This document shows, piece after piece, positions 34,888 through 44,358 of a stretch of DNA of 64,000 nucleotides. Source of the stretch: Marinobacterium mangrovicola (GTDB lineage: Bacteria; Pseudomonadota; Gammaproteobacteria; Pseudomonadales; Balneatricaceae). The notes beneath the pieces were generated by a model, which was not told the DNA's origin, made no database searches, and saw only the letters and a program-made list of their open reading frames with translations. The DNA lies in NCBI RefSeq assembly GCF_004339595.1, contig NZ_SMFU01000007.1, positions 742,658 to 806,657 of the forward strand. The letters run 5' to 3'. Position 1 is the first letter of the stretch; the number at the start of each line of letters is the position of its first letter. Made by a program: the position numbers and the translations under genes.

Positions 34888-36090
34888 ATGTCAGTCAAAC
34901 TGGAAGTTAAACATCTTTACAAAATTTTCGGAGACGACCCCTCCGAAGCTTTTACTCTCCTTGATCAGGGTGTCGCCAAAGACGAAATTTTCTCCCGTAC
35001 CGGTCTCACCGTCGGTGTACATGATGCCAATCTAAGCATCAATGAAGGGGAAATATTCGTTGTCATGGGGCTGTCCGGCTCCGGTAAATCGACCCTTGTC
35101 CGTCTTCTAAACCGTCTTATAGAGCCCACCCGCGGTCAGGTGTTGATTGATGGTGAGGATATCGCCGCCATTGACGAGCGCGCCCTGCAGGAGGTGCGTC
35201 GGCGCAAGATCGCCATGGTGTTTCAGTCTTTCGCGTTGATGCCGCACATGAGTGTGCTCGACAACACCGCGTTCGGTCTCGAAATCGCTGGTGAGTCGGT
35301 CAGTGTGCGTCATGAGAAAGCGCGGAATGCGCTCAAGCAGGTGGGACTCGAGGCGCATGCAAACTCCTACCCGGACGAGTTGTCTGGCGGTATGCAGCAG
35401 CGCGTAGGGCTTGCTCGGGCGTTGGCAAACGATCCGGATATTCTGCTGATGGATGAGGCGTTTTCGGCGCTTGATCCTCTGATCCGTACTGGAATGCAGG
35501 ATGAACTCGTTGCGTTGCAGCATCAGCACAAACGCACGATCGTGTTTATCTCGCATGATTTGGACGAGGCGATGCGCATCGGTGATCGCATCGCGATCAT
35601 GCAGGGCGGGGTGGTCGTTCAGGTGGGTACCCCCGACGAGATCCTCAATAACCCGGCCAACGATTATGTACGCAGCTTCTTCCGCGGCGTAGACGTGAGT
35701 AACGTGTTCAGCGCCAAGGATATAGCGAAGCGCCGTCAGGCGACGATTATCCGCAAAGAATCGGGTAATCAGCTGCGCTCGGCGTTGCAGTTGCTCAAGG
35801 ATAACGACCGTGAGTACGGCTATGTAGTCGATCGGGAAAACCGCTATATCGGTGCAGTGTCGGTAACCTCCATGACGGAGCAGCTCAAGAATGAGGGCAA
35901 TCTGGAAAGCTCGTATCTTGAAGAGGTTCCAAGCCTGGCCGCGAAGCAGCCGGTCGGCGAGCTGATCGGCACCGTGGCGCAAGCGCCGTGCAGTGTGCCG
36001 GTGGTCGATGAGGATGGGAAATACCTTGGCGTAATCAGCAAGGCGGTCCTTTTGGAAACTCTGGATCGGGAGGGTGAAGGCGATGAGTGA
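34888..36090 (+). CDS. proV: Glycine betaine/proline ABC transporter ATPase
   Basis: ATPase of 400 residues (E. coli ProV also 400). Walker A is GLSGSGKST, the signature [15 protein letters not shown], Walker [13 protein letters not shown]. Two CBS modules follow (about 280-400), which in this family sense ionic strength. With ProW and ProX it imports betaine-type osmolytes. I chose ATG 34888 ([14 protein letters not shown]) though no good ribosome site precedes it; TTG 34867 is no better. It overlaps proW by eight bases. Confidence 0.95.
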   Translation: MSVKLEVKHLYKIFGDDPSEAFTLLDQGVAKDEIFSRTGLTVGVHDANLSINEGEIFVVMGLSGSGKSTLVRLLNRLIEPTRGQVLIDGEDIAAIDERALQEVRRRKIAMVFQSFALMPHMSVLDNTAFGLEIAGESVSVRHEKARNALKQVGLEAHANSYPDELSGGMQQRVGLARALANDPDILLMDEAFSALDPLIRTGMQDELVALQHQHKRTIVFISHDLDEAMRIGDRIAIMQGGVVVQVGTPDEILNNPANDYVRSFFRGVDVSNVFSAKDIAKRRQATIIRKESGNQLRSALQLLKDNDREYGYVVDRENRYIGAVSVTSMTEQLKNEGNLESSYLEEVPSLAAKQPVGELIGTVAQAPCSVPVVDEDGKYLGVISKAVLLETLDREGEGDE

Positions 36091-37177
36091 ACAGGAACAG
36101 ACTGCGCCGGCTCAGGATCCCTGGGGTGCGGCATCTGAACAGAGCAGTGATCCCTGGGGCTCCGCCTCGGAGCAGAGCGACCCCTGGGGTGCATCGGATC
36201 AAAGTGGTCAGGATTGGTTAAACAATACAGCGGTTCCCGAAGAGGCTGTTCCTTTCGACTGGCTGAACCCTTTTCAGGAGACCTTGATTCCACTGGATGG
36301 TTGGGTTGAGAACGGTCTTGACTGGGTGGTGACCAATTTCCGTCCTTTCTTCACCGCAATCAAACTGCCGATCGAGGCGCTGCTTAACGGCGTTGACGGC
36401 TTGCTCAATGCGGCGCCCGCACCGCTGATTATCCTGATATTTGTGCTTTTGGCCTGGCAGCTCGCCAGTGGTCGTCTGGCCATCGGTGCCTTGATCAGTC
36501 TGCCGATTATCGGTGCCATCGGTGCCTGGCAGGAGGCGATGACCACCTTATCGCTGGTGCTGACGGCGGTGTTCTTCTGTGCGCTGATCGGCATCCCAGC
36601 CGGTATCTGGATGTCTCGCAGCGAGCGAGTCAACAGTGTAGTGCGGCCTATCCTTGATGCGATGCAGACCACCCCGGCCTTTGTTTACCTGGTACCGATC
36701 GTGATGTTGTTCGGTATCGGTAACGTACCTGGTGTAGTGGTTACCATTATCTTCTCGGTGCCGCCGGTCATTCGTTTGACTAACCTGGGTATTCGTCAGG
36801 TACCGGGAGATCTTATCGAAGCGGCTCACTCCTTTGGTGTCAGCAAGCGTCAGCTGCTGACCCGGGTTCAGCTGCCGCTGGCGATGCCTACCATCATGGC
36901 GGGTGTGAACCAGACGTTGATGCTCTGTCTGTCGATGGTGGTTATCGCCTCGATGATTTCTGTTGGCGGTCTGGGGTTGATGGTGTTGCGCGGTATTGGT
37001 CGTCTCGATATCGGACTGGCCACCGTTGGCGGCGTCGGTATCGTCATTCTTGCGATTATTCTTGATCGTTTGACCCAGTCTCTCGGTAGGGACGCTCGTA
37101 GTCGTGGCACGCGCCACTGGTATGAGAGCGGTCCCGTGGGAATGGTTTACAAACGATTTGTGTCAAAATCCAATTAA
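36083..37177 (+). CDS. proW: Glycine betaine/proline ABC transporter permease
   Basis: Inner-membrane permease of 364 residues. A cytoplasmic N-terminal tail of about 65 residues comes first, then [16 protein letters not shown], then about seven membrane helices with the ATPase-contact loop [14 protein letters not shown]. The tail holds three copies of DPWG (residues 12, 23, 33) each followed by a Ser/Glu/Gln stretch, and a DWL at 44. E. coli ProW has a looser Trp-bearing tail, so this looks like an expanded form. The ATG at 36083 overlaps the proV stop and follows GAGGGTGAAGG. Confidence 0.95.
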   Translation: MSEQEQTAPAQDPWGAASEQSSDPWGSASEQSDPWGASDQSGQDWLNNTAVPEEAVPFDWLNPFQETLIPLDGWVENGLDWVVTNFRPFFTAIKLPIEALLNGVDGLLNAAPAPLIILIFVLLAWQLASGRLAIGALISLPIIGAIGAWQEAMTTLSLVLTAVFFCALIGIPAGIWMSRSERVNSVVRPILDAMQTTPAFVYLVPIVMLFGIGNVPGVVVTIIFSVPPVIRLTNLGIRQVPGDLIEAAHSFGVSKRQLLTRVQLPLAMPTIMAGVNQTLMLCLSMVVIASMISVGGLGLMVLRGIGRLDIGLATVGGVGIVILAIILDRLTQSLGRDARSRGTRHWYESGPVGMVYKRFVSKSN

Positions 37178-37188
37178 GGAGCGGATTT

Positions 37189-38175
37189 ATGCGAAGTTCA
37201 AAGTTTATCACTGCGGGTCTGGCGCTGGCTGTCAGCTCGGCAGTAATGGCTGAGTCACTTCCGGGTGAAGGTGTGGAAGTGCAGGGACTGCAGAGCCCCA
37301 TCGCGGAAGAAACCTTCCAGACGGTTGTCGTTAACAAGGGTCTGGAAGCTCTCGGTTATGATGTTTCTCCGATCCGCGAGGTGGACTACAGCGCGAGTTA
37401 CACCGCAATCGCTAATGGCGATGCAACCTTTATGGCTGTTAACTGGGATCCGCTGCATAACCAGATGTATGACAATGCCGGTGGCGATGACGCTTTCTAC
37501 CGGAAAGGTTATTACATCGAAGGCGCGGCTCAGGGCTACCTGGTCGACAAGAAAACCGCTGAAGAGTACGGCATCGACAATATCGAAGACTTCAAGGATC
37601 CTGAGATCGCGAAGCTGTTCGATACCAATAACGATGGCAAAGCGGACTTGACCGGTTGTCAGGCTGGCTGGGGCTGTGAAGGTGTCATCGAGTATCAGCT
37701 CGATGAGTTCGGTCTGCGTGACAGCATCAATCATAACCAGGGCCAGTATGCGGCGATCATCTCCGATACCATCGCCCGTTACGATGCAGGTGAGCCGATC
37801 TTCTACTACACCTGGACGCCGTATTGGGTGTCTGGCCGTCTGGTGCCGGGCAAGGATGTGATCTGGCTCGAGGTACCTTACTCTGCCAACCCGAATGGCA
37901 CGGATACCGCACTGCCTAACGGTAAAAACTACGGTTTCGATATCAACTCTGAGCGTATCGTTGCCAACAAGGAGTGGGCCGAAGAGAATCCGGCTGCTGC
38001 CAAACTGTTTGAGATCATGAAGCTGCCGATCAACGCGGTCAGTGCGCAGAATATGATGATCAGCCAGGGCGAAGACTCTCCGGAAGCGATGGAGCGTCAT
38101 GCTGAAAGCTGGATCAAGGCGAATCAGGCTAAGTTCGATGCCTGGATAGAGGAAGCGAAAGCGGCTGCCAAGTAA
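37189..38175 (+). CDS. proX: Glycine betaine/proline-binding protein
   Basis: Periplasmic receptor of 328 residues with a signal peptide cut after VMA. The mature protein begins ESLPGEGVEVQGLQSPIAEE. Tryptophans in FMAVNWDPLHNQMY and YTWTPYWVSG fit the aromatic box that holds the quaternary ammonium group. Two close cysteines (GCQAGWGCEG) could form a disulfide. It is eleven bases after proW and last in the operon, with a strong terminator at 38198. Confidence 0.95.
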   Translation: MRSSKFITAGLALAVSSAVMAESLPGEGVEVQGLQSPIAEETFQTVVVNKGLEALGYDVSPIREVDYSASYTAIANGDATFMAVNWDPLHNQMYDNAGGDDAFYRKGYYIEGAAQGYLVDKKTAEEYGIDNIEDFKDPEIAKLFDTNNDGKADLTGCQAGWGCEGVIEYQLDEFGLRDSINHNQGQYAAIISDTIARYDAGEPIFYYTWTPYWVSGRLVPGKDVIWLEVPYSANPNGTDTALPNGKNYGFDINSERIVANKEWAEENPAAAKLFEIMKLPINAVSAQNMMISQGEDSPEAMERHAESWIKANQAKFDAWIEEAKAAAK

Positions 38176-38197
38176 GCGCTGCTAGGCTTGTCGTCGA

Positions 38198-38222
38198 AGC
38201 CCCGCTATCGCGGGGCTTTTTT
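38198..38222 (+). terminator. Intrinsic terminator of proVWX
   Basis: The stem AGCCCCGC/GCGGGGCT with loop TATC is followed by five T. It lies 22 bases after the proX stop. Confidence 0.95.
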
Positions 38223-38402
38223 ATGGCTGTAAACCGCGGGCGCCGGCGTGGATAGTGTGCTGTTTCGGTATAGCTGAGGCTTTGCATTACTTAAAAATGA
38301 ATAAAACCCCATTGCCGTGTCGGCGGTCATATGCAAAATAGAGGTGTGGGTATCGGTAAGTCGGTGCCGCGCAGACCTTAACTCAGCCGAGGAGGCCGCA
38401 TC

Positions 38403-38588
38403 ATGAGTGAAACCTCTCCCCATCCCAAATTTATGGAAGCCATGCGCAAACTTTCAGCTATGTCTGAAGAGGAGCGGCTGTCTGAGGAAAATAAAGAGTT
38501 GTTTGAGCAGGCGATGAAGTACGCGCCGCTGGATATTCAGCCTGCGCTGATCGCTATCCAGAAGAAGTATGAGGTCTCCGTTCACTAA
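38403..38588 (+). CDS. Small hypothetical protein
   Basis: 61 residues, acidic and mostly helical, no membrane segment, no cysteine. A strong ribosome site (GAGGAGG) precedes the ATG, which is the main reason I accept it. I do not recognise the family. Repeated short acidic-helical blocks (MSEEERLSEENKELFEQ) could support a coiled interaction. It stands alone between the proX terminator and a convergent small gene. A GC-rich hairpin follows (38611-38634). Confidence 0.6.
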   Translation: MSETSPHPKFMEAMRKLSAMSEEERLSEENKELFEQAMKYAPLDIQPALIAIQKKYEVSVH

Positions 38589-38649
38589 TTTTTAAATTGG
38601 CCAGGGTCGCGCGCCCCGCAATGGGGCGTGCGTACAGTCCGAGGCAGAA

Positions 38650-38922
38650 TCAGGCAACTCTCTGACTATGCGCCGGGTGTGTGGCAATAAAATGTTGTAG
38701 TACGCCTCGAAGCACTCTTTCTTTCGCTGAATCGCCCGCTTTCCGCGCTTCATTGATGTCATCAAGAATGATCTGACGGATCTTTTGTTCACCGTCGTGG
38801 GTGACAAGATAGTGACCCAGTGCCATCGCAATCATGGTGTCCATATGCTCATGCTCCGCGATGGCATCGATCTCTTCTTCCGTGAGATCTGACATCGCCA
38901 GGCACTCCTCATAGGTCAACAT
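38650..38922 (-). CDS. Small hypothetical protein
   Basis: 90 residues, helical and acidic at the N-terminus (YEECLAMSDLTEEEIDAIAEHEHMD) and His-rich toward the end. A strong AGGAGG ribosome site precedes the ATG at 38922. I recall similar small proteins in marine gammaproteobacteria beside unrelated genes, but no function. Several His/Glu positions could bind metal; that is a guess. Confidence 0.65.
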   Translation of the reverse strand: MLTYEECLAMSDLTEEEIDAIAEHEHMDTMIAMALGHYLVTHDGEQKIRQIILDDINEARKAGDSAKERVLRGVLQHFIATHPAHSQRVA

Positions 38923-39201
38923 CGTTAAACCTCCTGCGCGCTGAGCGCTTTTTAGGGTTATTCGTTGCTCTGCGTTAATTAGTCTAGGTCAGTGTCTACC
39001 TCATGCTAGCGCTCTGCGTAGAGGAATTTTCATTCAAATATGTCAGAGGTAAGTTTTGTCTCATGCTGCAGTTGCGGTGATACCCGGGGCGTATTTCGAA
39101 AAGACCATGAGTATCATTCGGTTGCTGGTTTCGCGGGTGCATCAGGCGTGGGCATCGGCCGTTTTTGGCTTCGGGCCGGGGTGTTGATCTGGATCAATCG
39201 C

Positions 39202-40338
39202 TCAGTTGTCGTTTTGGCGGAACGGAAGCCCCTCGGCGAGTCTGGTCATCTCCTGGCGAAGTAGCTCCTGCTCTTCATTGAGGAAGTCTCGCAGGGCAGG
39301 GTGGAAACCGGTTTCCCTGAGCCAGTGGGTAGACCAGGTTTCTACCGGCTCAAAACCACGCTGTATCTTGTGTTCTCCCTGAGCGCCTGGGTCGAACCGG
39401 TGCAGACCTTCGCGGATACAGTAGTCGATACCCTGATAGTAGCAGGCCTCGAAGTGCAGGCTGTCAAATTCATCCAGGCACCCCCAGTAGCGTCCATAGA
39501 GGCATTCGCTGCTTCTTAATGACAGCGCGCCGGCGACAAACCGTTGCTCATGTTCGGCCAGGACCAGTACCAGATGTTGTGGCATCGTTGTGCGCAGCAG
39601 GCTGAAGAAATCGCGGGTCAGGTAACCCTGCCGGCCGCGTTTGAGATAGGTCATCTGGTAAAAATTGTAAAACTGATCCAGGTGTTCTTCGGTGATCTCA
39701 AGTCCCGAGAGTGTGATCAGCGTAACGCCCTGGCGGATAACCTTTTCTCGCTCTTTGCGCAGGTTCTTACGTTTGCGCGAAGTGAAGTGCTCGAGGTAAT
39801 GGTCGAAGGAGTTGTAGCCGCGGTTAAACCAGTGGTATTGGGTACCGAGGCGGGTCATAAGATCGTTCTTCTCGAACCTCTCCCTCAGTTCGGGCTCGAT
39901 AAATAATCCGTGCCAGCCGGATGCATTAAAGCGTTCGGAAATCTGACGCAGCGCCTGGCTGAGCAGTGTGATGCTTTCCTCATCGGGGAGGTTGATCCCG
40001 TAGCGTGGACCCGTGGCCGGAGTGAAAGGGATCGCAGTCAGCAGTTTTGGATAGTAATCCAGCCCATGCCGGGACCAGGCATCCGCCCAGGACCAGTCAA
40101 AGACGTACTCGCCCCAGGAGTGGCCCTTGAGGTAGAGCGGCATGACGCCGATCAGTTGGTCTTCCTGCCATATGGATAGATGCAGAGGTTGCCAGCCAGA
40201 TTTTGCGGTGACGCTGCCGGACCGTTCGAGTGCGTCGAGAAATTCATGCCGAAGAAAGGGGTAGTCGGTCCCGCAAAGCGCGTTCCAGTCGTCTCTTGGA
40301 ATCTCTTCGATCTTGCTGTGCAGTCTGATATCCGGCAT
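39202..40338 (-). CDS. DUF482/GNAT-family acyltransferase-like protein
   Basis: Cytoplasmic protein of 378 residues with the two-domain GNAT layout of the DUF482 (FemAB-like, 'peptidogalycan') family. Seen: DYPFLRHEFLDALERSG near the start, YFDWSWADAWSRHG-type block near 90 (here VFDWSWADAWSRHG), then FTPATGPR, and late GLHRFDPGAQGEHKIQRGFEP, which is the family's most conserved stretch. Its substrate is unknown. The gene is divergent from the HIT gene. The 279 bases downstream, up to the small gene at 38922, hold nothing I can support. Confidence 0.85.
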   Translation of the reverse strand: MPDIRLHSKIEEIPRDDWNALCGTDYPFLRHEFLDALERSGSVTAKSGWQPLHLSIWQEDQLIGVMPLYLKGHSWGEYVFDWSWADAWSRHGLDYYPKLLTAIPFTPATGPRYGINLPDEESITLLSQALRQISERFNASGWHGLFIEPELRERFEKNDLMTRLGTQYHWFNRGYNSFDHYLEHFTSRKRKNLRKEREKVIRQGVTLITLSGLEITEEHLDQFYNFYQMTYLKRGRQGYLTRDFFSLLRTTMPQHLVLVLAEHEQRFVAGALSLRSSECLYGRYWGCLDEFDSLHFEACYYQGIDYCIREGLHRFDPGAQGEHKIQRGFEPVETWSTHWLRETGFHPALRDFLNEEQELLRQEMTRLAEGLPFRQNDN

Positions 40339-40447
40339 CGTGACCTATAATCCATTTGAGTAGCTGTCTGCTCACAAGTCTGGGTGCGCAGTGGGCTCAA
40401 GTAAGTAAAAAGCCTAACCATTTCTAGCAGTATCTGAAAGGAACATT

Positions 40448-40894
40448 ATGGACGAACTGGAACTTGAATTTGAGCTGGCTCCGCAGCTCAAGGCGGATAC
40501 GATCAACCTGGGCGATTTCCCGCTATGTCAGTTGCTGTTAATGAACGATGCCAATTACCCCTGGTTCATCCTGGTGCCGCGTCGTGCTGATGTGACCGAG
40601 GTATATCATCTTTCACTGGATGATCAGGCTGAACTGATGAAAGAGTCGAGTTTTCTGGCGGAGAATCTGGCAGACCTGTTTCAGGCCAAGAAAATGAATA
40701 TCGCTGCCTTGGGTAATATGGTCCCACAGCTGCATATTCACCACGTTGTGCGCCAGGAAGACGATCCGGCCTGGCCGGCTCCAGTGTGGGGTAAGGTGCC
40801 GGCGGTTCCTTACAGCGATGAGCAGCTGAATGATATTCGCGAACGCCTGTGCCGTTTGATGAGCGAAGAGCTGAGTTTCTGCCCCCATCCCTGA
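40448..40894 (+). CDS. HIT-family nucleotide hydrolase/transferase
   Basis: Protein of 148 residues carrying the histidine triad in QLHIHHVVRQ near residue 97. A hydrophobic strand block comes earlier (NYPWFILVPRRADVTEVYHL). Relatives hydrolyse dinucleoside polyphosphates or AMP-linked compounds. The ATG at 40448 has AGGAAC upstream. It precedes aspS by 250 bases but a hairpin and a separate promoter lie between. Confidence 0.88.
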   Translation: MDELELEFELAPQLKADTINLGDFPLCQLLLMNDANYPWFILVPRRADVTEVYHLSLDDQAELMKESSFLAENLADLFQAKKMNIAALGNMVPQLHIHHVVRQEDDPAWPAPVWGKVPAVPYSDEQLNDIRERLCRLMSEELSFCPHP

Positions 40895-40947
40895 TCAGCG
40901 TGGGGCCTAAGGTTGGTATCGTCTGGATAGCGCCCGCCGTTACCGCT

Positions 40948-40990
40948 AAAAAAGCCCTGCCCTGACCCTTAGGGTCCTGTCAGGGCTTGC
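40948..40990 (-). terminator. Long imperfect hairpin with a T-run on the reverse strand
   Basis: AAGCCCTG (40952-40959) pairs with CAGGGCTT (40981-40988) around an inner GACCC/GGGTC stem. The A-run at 40948-40953 gives a T-run only for reverse-strand transcription. On the forward strand there is no T-run. It could still act as a weak end for the HIT gene, or stop transcripts running back from aspS. Confidence 0.45.
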
Positions 40991-41005
40991 CAAATCGAGT
41001 ATACT
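40977..41005 (+). promoter_or_regulatory. Putative aspS promoter
   Basis: CTGTCA (-35) and TATACT (-10, 41000-41005) are 17 bases apart, about 140 bases before the aspS ATG. The -10 match is good, the -35 moderate. It overlaps the right arm of the preceding hairpin. Confidence 0.5.
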
Positions 41006-41143
41006 TCCCGCCTTTAAAATAAGAGGAGCCGCATCGGGGCCGGTGTTTTGCCGTGCTGACGATCATCTTTCAGGCTTCTCTGCAGTCTTGATCTGGCGCC
41101 CGGACAGTGGCGCGTACACGTTCAACAACAGGATAAGGTAACT

Positions 41144-42907
41144 ATGCGCAGCCATTATTGCGGCGATCTTCGTAAAGAGCATATCGGTGAAGATGTGGTC
41201 CTGATGGGGTGGGTTCACCGCCGTCGTGACCACGGTGGAGTCATATTTCTTGATGTCCGCGATCGTGAGGGTATCGCTCAGGTCGTTTTCGATCCCGATC
41301 GCGAAGAGAGTTTCAATCTGGCCGATAGCGTGCGCAACGAATTCGTTATCGAGATTCACGGCACCGTTCGCTCCCGTCCGGAAGGCACCGACAACCCGGA
41401 AATGCCTACCGGTTCCATTGAGGTGCTGGGTAAAGAGCTGAAGATCCTTAACAAGGCGGAAACGCCTCCGTTCCAGCTCGACGAGCATCAGCAGGTGGGT
41501 GAAGACGTACGTCTGCGTCACCGTTACATCGACCTGCGTCGCCCGGAAATCCAGCAGAAGCTGCGTTTCCGCTCCCAGGTGACCCATGCGGTACGTAACT
41601 TCCTGGAAGAGAACGGTTTCCTCGATATTGAAACGCCGATTCTGACCCGTGCGACTCCGGAAGGTGCCCGTGACTACCTGGTGCCGAGCCGCACCCACGA
41701 AGGTAACTTCTTCGCATTGCCGCAGTCTCCCCAGCTGTTCAAGCAGCTGCTGATGGTGTCCGGCTTTGATCGTTACTACCAGATTGCCAAGTGCTTCCGT
41801 GACGAAGACCTGCGCGCTGACCGTCAGCCGGAATTCACTCAGATCGACATCGAGACCTCTTTCCTCGGTGAGCAGGAGATCATGGGTCTGGCTGAAGGCA
41901 TGGTCCGCAAGCTGTTCAAGGAACTGCTCGATATCGAGCTGGGCGAATTCCCGACCATGCCGTACTCCGAAGCGATGCATCGCTTCGGTTCCGACAAGCC
42001 GGATCTGCGTATTCCGCTGGAGCTGGTTGACGTCAATGACCTGGTTGCCGATGTGGACTTCAAAGTGTTCGCCGGTCCCGCCAAGGATCCGAAAGGTCGT
42101 GTTGCTGCGCTGAAAGTACCGGGCGGTGCCGAACTGACCCGTAAGATCATCGATGACTACACCAAGTTCGTTGGTATTTATGGTGCCAAGGGTCTGGCCT
42201 GGATCAAGGTCAATGCCCTGGAAAACGGCGCTGAAGGTCTGCAGTCACCGATCGTCAAATTCCTCGGTGAAGAGGTTGCACTGAAGATCATGGAGCGCCT
42301 CGGTGCTCAGAACGGCGATATCGTTTTCTTCGGTGCCGACAAGGCAAACACCGTCAACGAAGCCCTGGGTGCCCTGCGTATCAAGGTCGGCGAAGACATG
42401 AATATGATCGAGAAGAACTGGGCGCCGCTGTGGGTGGTCGACTTCCCGATGTTCGAAGAGCTGGATGATGGCAGTCTGACTGCGCTGCACCACCCGTTCA
42501 CCGCGCCGAACTGCTCACCGGAGCAGCTGATTGAGCAGCCTGAAGGCAAGCTTTCCCGCGCCTACGACATGGTACTGAACGGTACCGAGCTTGGCGGTGG
42601 TTCTGTGCGTATCCATGACCAGGAGATGCAGAAGGCGGTCTTCAAGGTGCTGGGTATTTCCGATGAAGAAGCGGAAGAGAAGTTCGGCTTCCTGCTCAAC
42701 GCCCTGAAGTTCGGTGCGCCGCCTCACGGTGGCCTGGCGTTCGGTCTGGATCGTCTGATCATGTTGATGACCGGTTCCAGCTCTATTCGTGAAGTAATCG
42801 CTTTCCCGAAAACCCAGAGCGCCGCCTGTCTGCTGACAGATGCGCCGGGAGAGGTCAGCGCTGCTCAGCTGCGTGATCTCAACATCAAGCTGCGCAAGGC
42901 GCCTTGA
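41144..42907 (+). CDS. aspS: Aspartyl-tRNA synthetase, bacterial type
   Basis: Class II synthetase of 587 residues. N-terminal OB fold, catalytic core ([29 protein letters not shown] split over motif 2; GLAFGLDRL motif 3) and the inserted GAD domain (about 290-420) are in the expected order. His30 in [10 protein letters not shown] sits where strictly Asp-specific enzymes usually have Leu; the same His occurs in the Pseudomonas enzyme known to charge tRNA-Asn too. So this may be a non-discriminating enzyme, which would need GatCAB in the cell. It heads the aspS-yebC stretch. Confidence 0.97.
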   Translation: MRSHYCGDLRKEHIGEDVVLMGWVHRRRDHGGVIFLDVRDREGIAQVVFDPDREESFNLADSVRNEFVIEIHGTVRSRPEGTDNPEMPTGSIEVLGKELKILNKAETPPFQLDEHQQVGEDVRLRHRYIDLRRPEIQQKLRFRSQVTHAVRNFLEENGFLDIETPILTRATPEGARDYLVPSRTHEGNFFALPQSPQLFKQLLMVSGFDRYYQIAKCFRDEDLRADRQPEFTQIDIETSFLGEQEIMGLAEGMVRKLFKELLDIELGEFPTMPYSEAMHRFGSDKPDLRIPLELVDVNDLVADVDFKVFAGPAKDPKGRVAALKVPGGAELTRKIIDDYTKFVGIYGAKGLAWIKVNALENGAEGLQSPIVKFLGEEVALKIMERLGAQNGDIVFFGADKANTVNEALGALRIKVGEDMNMIEKNWAPLWVVDFPMFEELDDGSLTALHHPFTAPNCSPEQLIEQPEGKLSRAYDMVLNGTELGGGSVRIHDQEMQKAVFKVLGISDEEAEEKFGFLLNALKFGAPPHGGLAFGLDRLIMLMTGSSSIREVIAFPKTQSAACLLTDAPGEVSAAQLRDLNIKLRKAP

Positions 42908-42957
42908 TCGAGGCGGGTGATCCCGTTCGCTATCAGGTTAAGTAATTAGCAACACTC

Positions 42958-42981
42958 CGGGACCGCTTTCGAGCGGTCCCG
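42958..42981 (+). other. 10-bp hairpin with TTCG loop between aspS and yebC
   Basis: CGGGACCGCT/AGCGGTCCCG forms a perfect 10-bp stem with a TTCG loop. No T-run follows. It may mark an RNA processing point or tune yebC expression; the yebC ribosome site starts about ten bases later. Confidence 0.7.
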
Positions 42982-42999
42982 TCAGATTGAGGAAGTGGT

Positions 43000-43740
43000 A
43001 TGGCAGGTCATTCTAAATGGGCTAACATCAAACACCGCAAAGCGGCACAGGACGCCAAGCGCGGCAAAATCTTCACCAAACTGATTCGTGAGCTCACCGT
43101 GGCCGCGAAAGAGGGTGGCGGTAACCCTGAAGATAACCCGCGTTTGCGTGCAGCGGTCGATAAGGCGCTGGGCGCAAACATGAAGCGCGACACCATCGAC
43201 AAGGCGATCCAGCGTGGCGCCGGCGGTGGCGACGGTGATAATTACGACGAGCTGACCTACGAAGGTTACGGCAGTAACGGTGTGGCGATTCTGGTCGAGT
43301 GCATGACCGATAACGTTAACCGCACCGTTTCTCAGGTGCGTGCTGCATTCAGCAAGCATGGCGGTAATCTGGGTACCAATGGTTCAGTTTCCTACCTGTT
43401 CGATAAGCGCGGTGTGCTGAGCTTTGAGGCCGGCGTTGATGAAGACGCGATCATGGAAGCGGCACTGGAAGCGGGCGCCGACGATGTTGTCACTAATGAT
43501 GATGGCTCCATCGATGTGTACTGCGAAGCCAACGATTATATGGATGTGAAGCAGGGGCTGGTTGATGCTGGCTTTGAACCTGCGCACTCCGAAGTCGGTA
43601 TGATTCCGCAGACCAGCGTTGAACTCGATGAAGAGACCGGTCGCAAAGTGATGAAGCTGATCGACACCCTTGAAGATCTGGATGATTCTCAGAACGTCTA
43701 TCACAACGCCGATATCCCCGAAGAGGCGATGGAAGACTGA
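43000..43740 (+). CDS. yebC: YebC/PmpR family protein
   Basis: Protein of 246 residues that opens [22 protein letters not shown], the family hallmark. YebC/PmpR was described as a DNA-binding regulator; recent work on family members links them to ribosomes stalled on proline runs. The position between aspS and ruvC is the usual one. GAGGAAG precedes the ATG, and a terminator follows at 43779. Confidence 0.95.
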   Translation: MAGHSKWANIKHRKAAQDAKRGKIFTKLIRELTVAAKEGGGNPEDNPRLRAAVDKALGANMKRDTIDKAIQRGAGGGDGDNYDELTYEGYGSNGVAILVECMTDNVNRTVSQVRAAFSKHGGNLGTNGSVSYLFDKRGVLSFEAGVDEDAIMEAALEAGADDVVTNDDGSIDVYCEANDYMDVKQGLVDAGFEPAHSEVGMIPQTSVELDEETGRKVMKLIDTLEDLDDSQNVYHNADIPEEAMED

Positions 43741-43778
43741 TCGCTCGAGGTCGGTGTCAGGGGCTTAGCCCCGTTGAG

Positions 43779-43807
43779 AAAGCCGGAGCCAGTGCTCCGG
43801 CTTTTTT
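43779..43807 (+). terminator. Intrinsic terminator of yebC
   Basis: The stem AAAGCCGGAGC/GCTCCGGCTTT with loop CAGT runs into six T. It separates aspS-yebC from ruvC, whose ATG follows about 36 bases later. Confidence 0.95.
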
Positions 43808-43842
43808 GTTATTATCGCTCCAATGTAAGGATTGAGCATCGC

Positions 43843-44358
43843 ATGCTGATATTGGGGATAGATCCAGGCTCTCGCATCACCGGATACGGAGTGATTAACG
43901 TCGATGGTCCGCGCTATGAATACGTAACCAGCGGCTGTATTCGCATTCAGGGCGACGTTCTGTCTGAGCGGTTACAGCAGGTTTACGCCGGTGTGACCGA
44001 GATTATCGATAAGTATGTGCCGCAGGAGATGGCGATCGAGCAGGTGTTTATGTCGCGCAACGCCGATTCGGCGCTTAAGTTGGGACAGGCCCGCGGCGTG
44101 GCGATGGTCGCCGGCGCCAACGCGGGTTTGCCGGTGGCGGAGTATGCGGCGCGCCTGGTGAAGCAGTCGGTGGTTGGCAACGGCGGTGCCGATAAGACCC
44201 AGGTGCAGACCATGGTTGCCCACCTGCTCAAGTTGCCGGGACGGCCGCAGGCGGATGCCGCCGATGCGTTGGCGATTGCGCTCTGTCATGCGCATAACCG
44301 AAACCGGCAGATCGCGACTGCCGGGGCGAGAAAAGTGGTTCGGGGGCGCTGGCAGTGA
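43843..44358 (+). CDS. ruvC: Holliday junction endonuclease RuvC
   Basis: Resolvase of 171 residues that cuts four-way junctions. The catalytic acids are in place: Asp7 ([14 protein letters not shown]), Glu in MAIEQVFM, and the pair in [16 protein letters not shown] chose ATG 43843 because the protein family begins at this point; the longer frame to 43774 reads through the yebC terminator. The stop overlaps the GTG of the TRIC gene by four bases. Confidence 0.96.
   Translation: MLILGIDPGSRITGYGVINVDGPRYEYVTSGCIRIQGDVLSERLQQVYAGVTEIIDKYVPQEMAIEQVFMSRNADSALKLGQARGVAMVAGANAGLPVAEYAARLVKQSVVGNGGADKTQVQTMVAHLLKLPGRPQADAADALAIALCHAHNRNRQIATAGARKVVRGRWQ

Noticed and set aside
37255-38100. Reverse-strand frame of 281 codons
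   Set aside because: Antisense to proX, which is complete and recognisable; the reverse product has no known motif.
39040-39264. Forward frame of 74 codons
   Set aside because: No ribosome site, overlaps the end of the DUF482/GNAT gene on the other strand, and the product looks random.
41063-41980. Reverse-strand frame of 305 codons
   Set aside because: Antisense to aspS, and it would run through the aspS promoter region; no motif seen.
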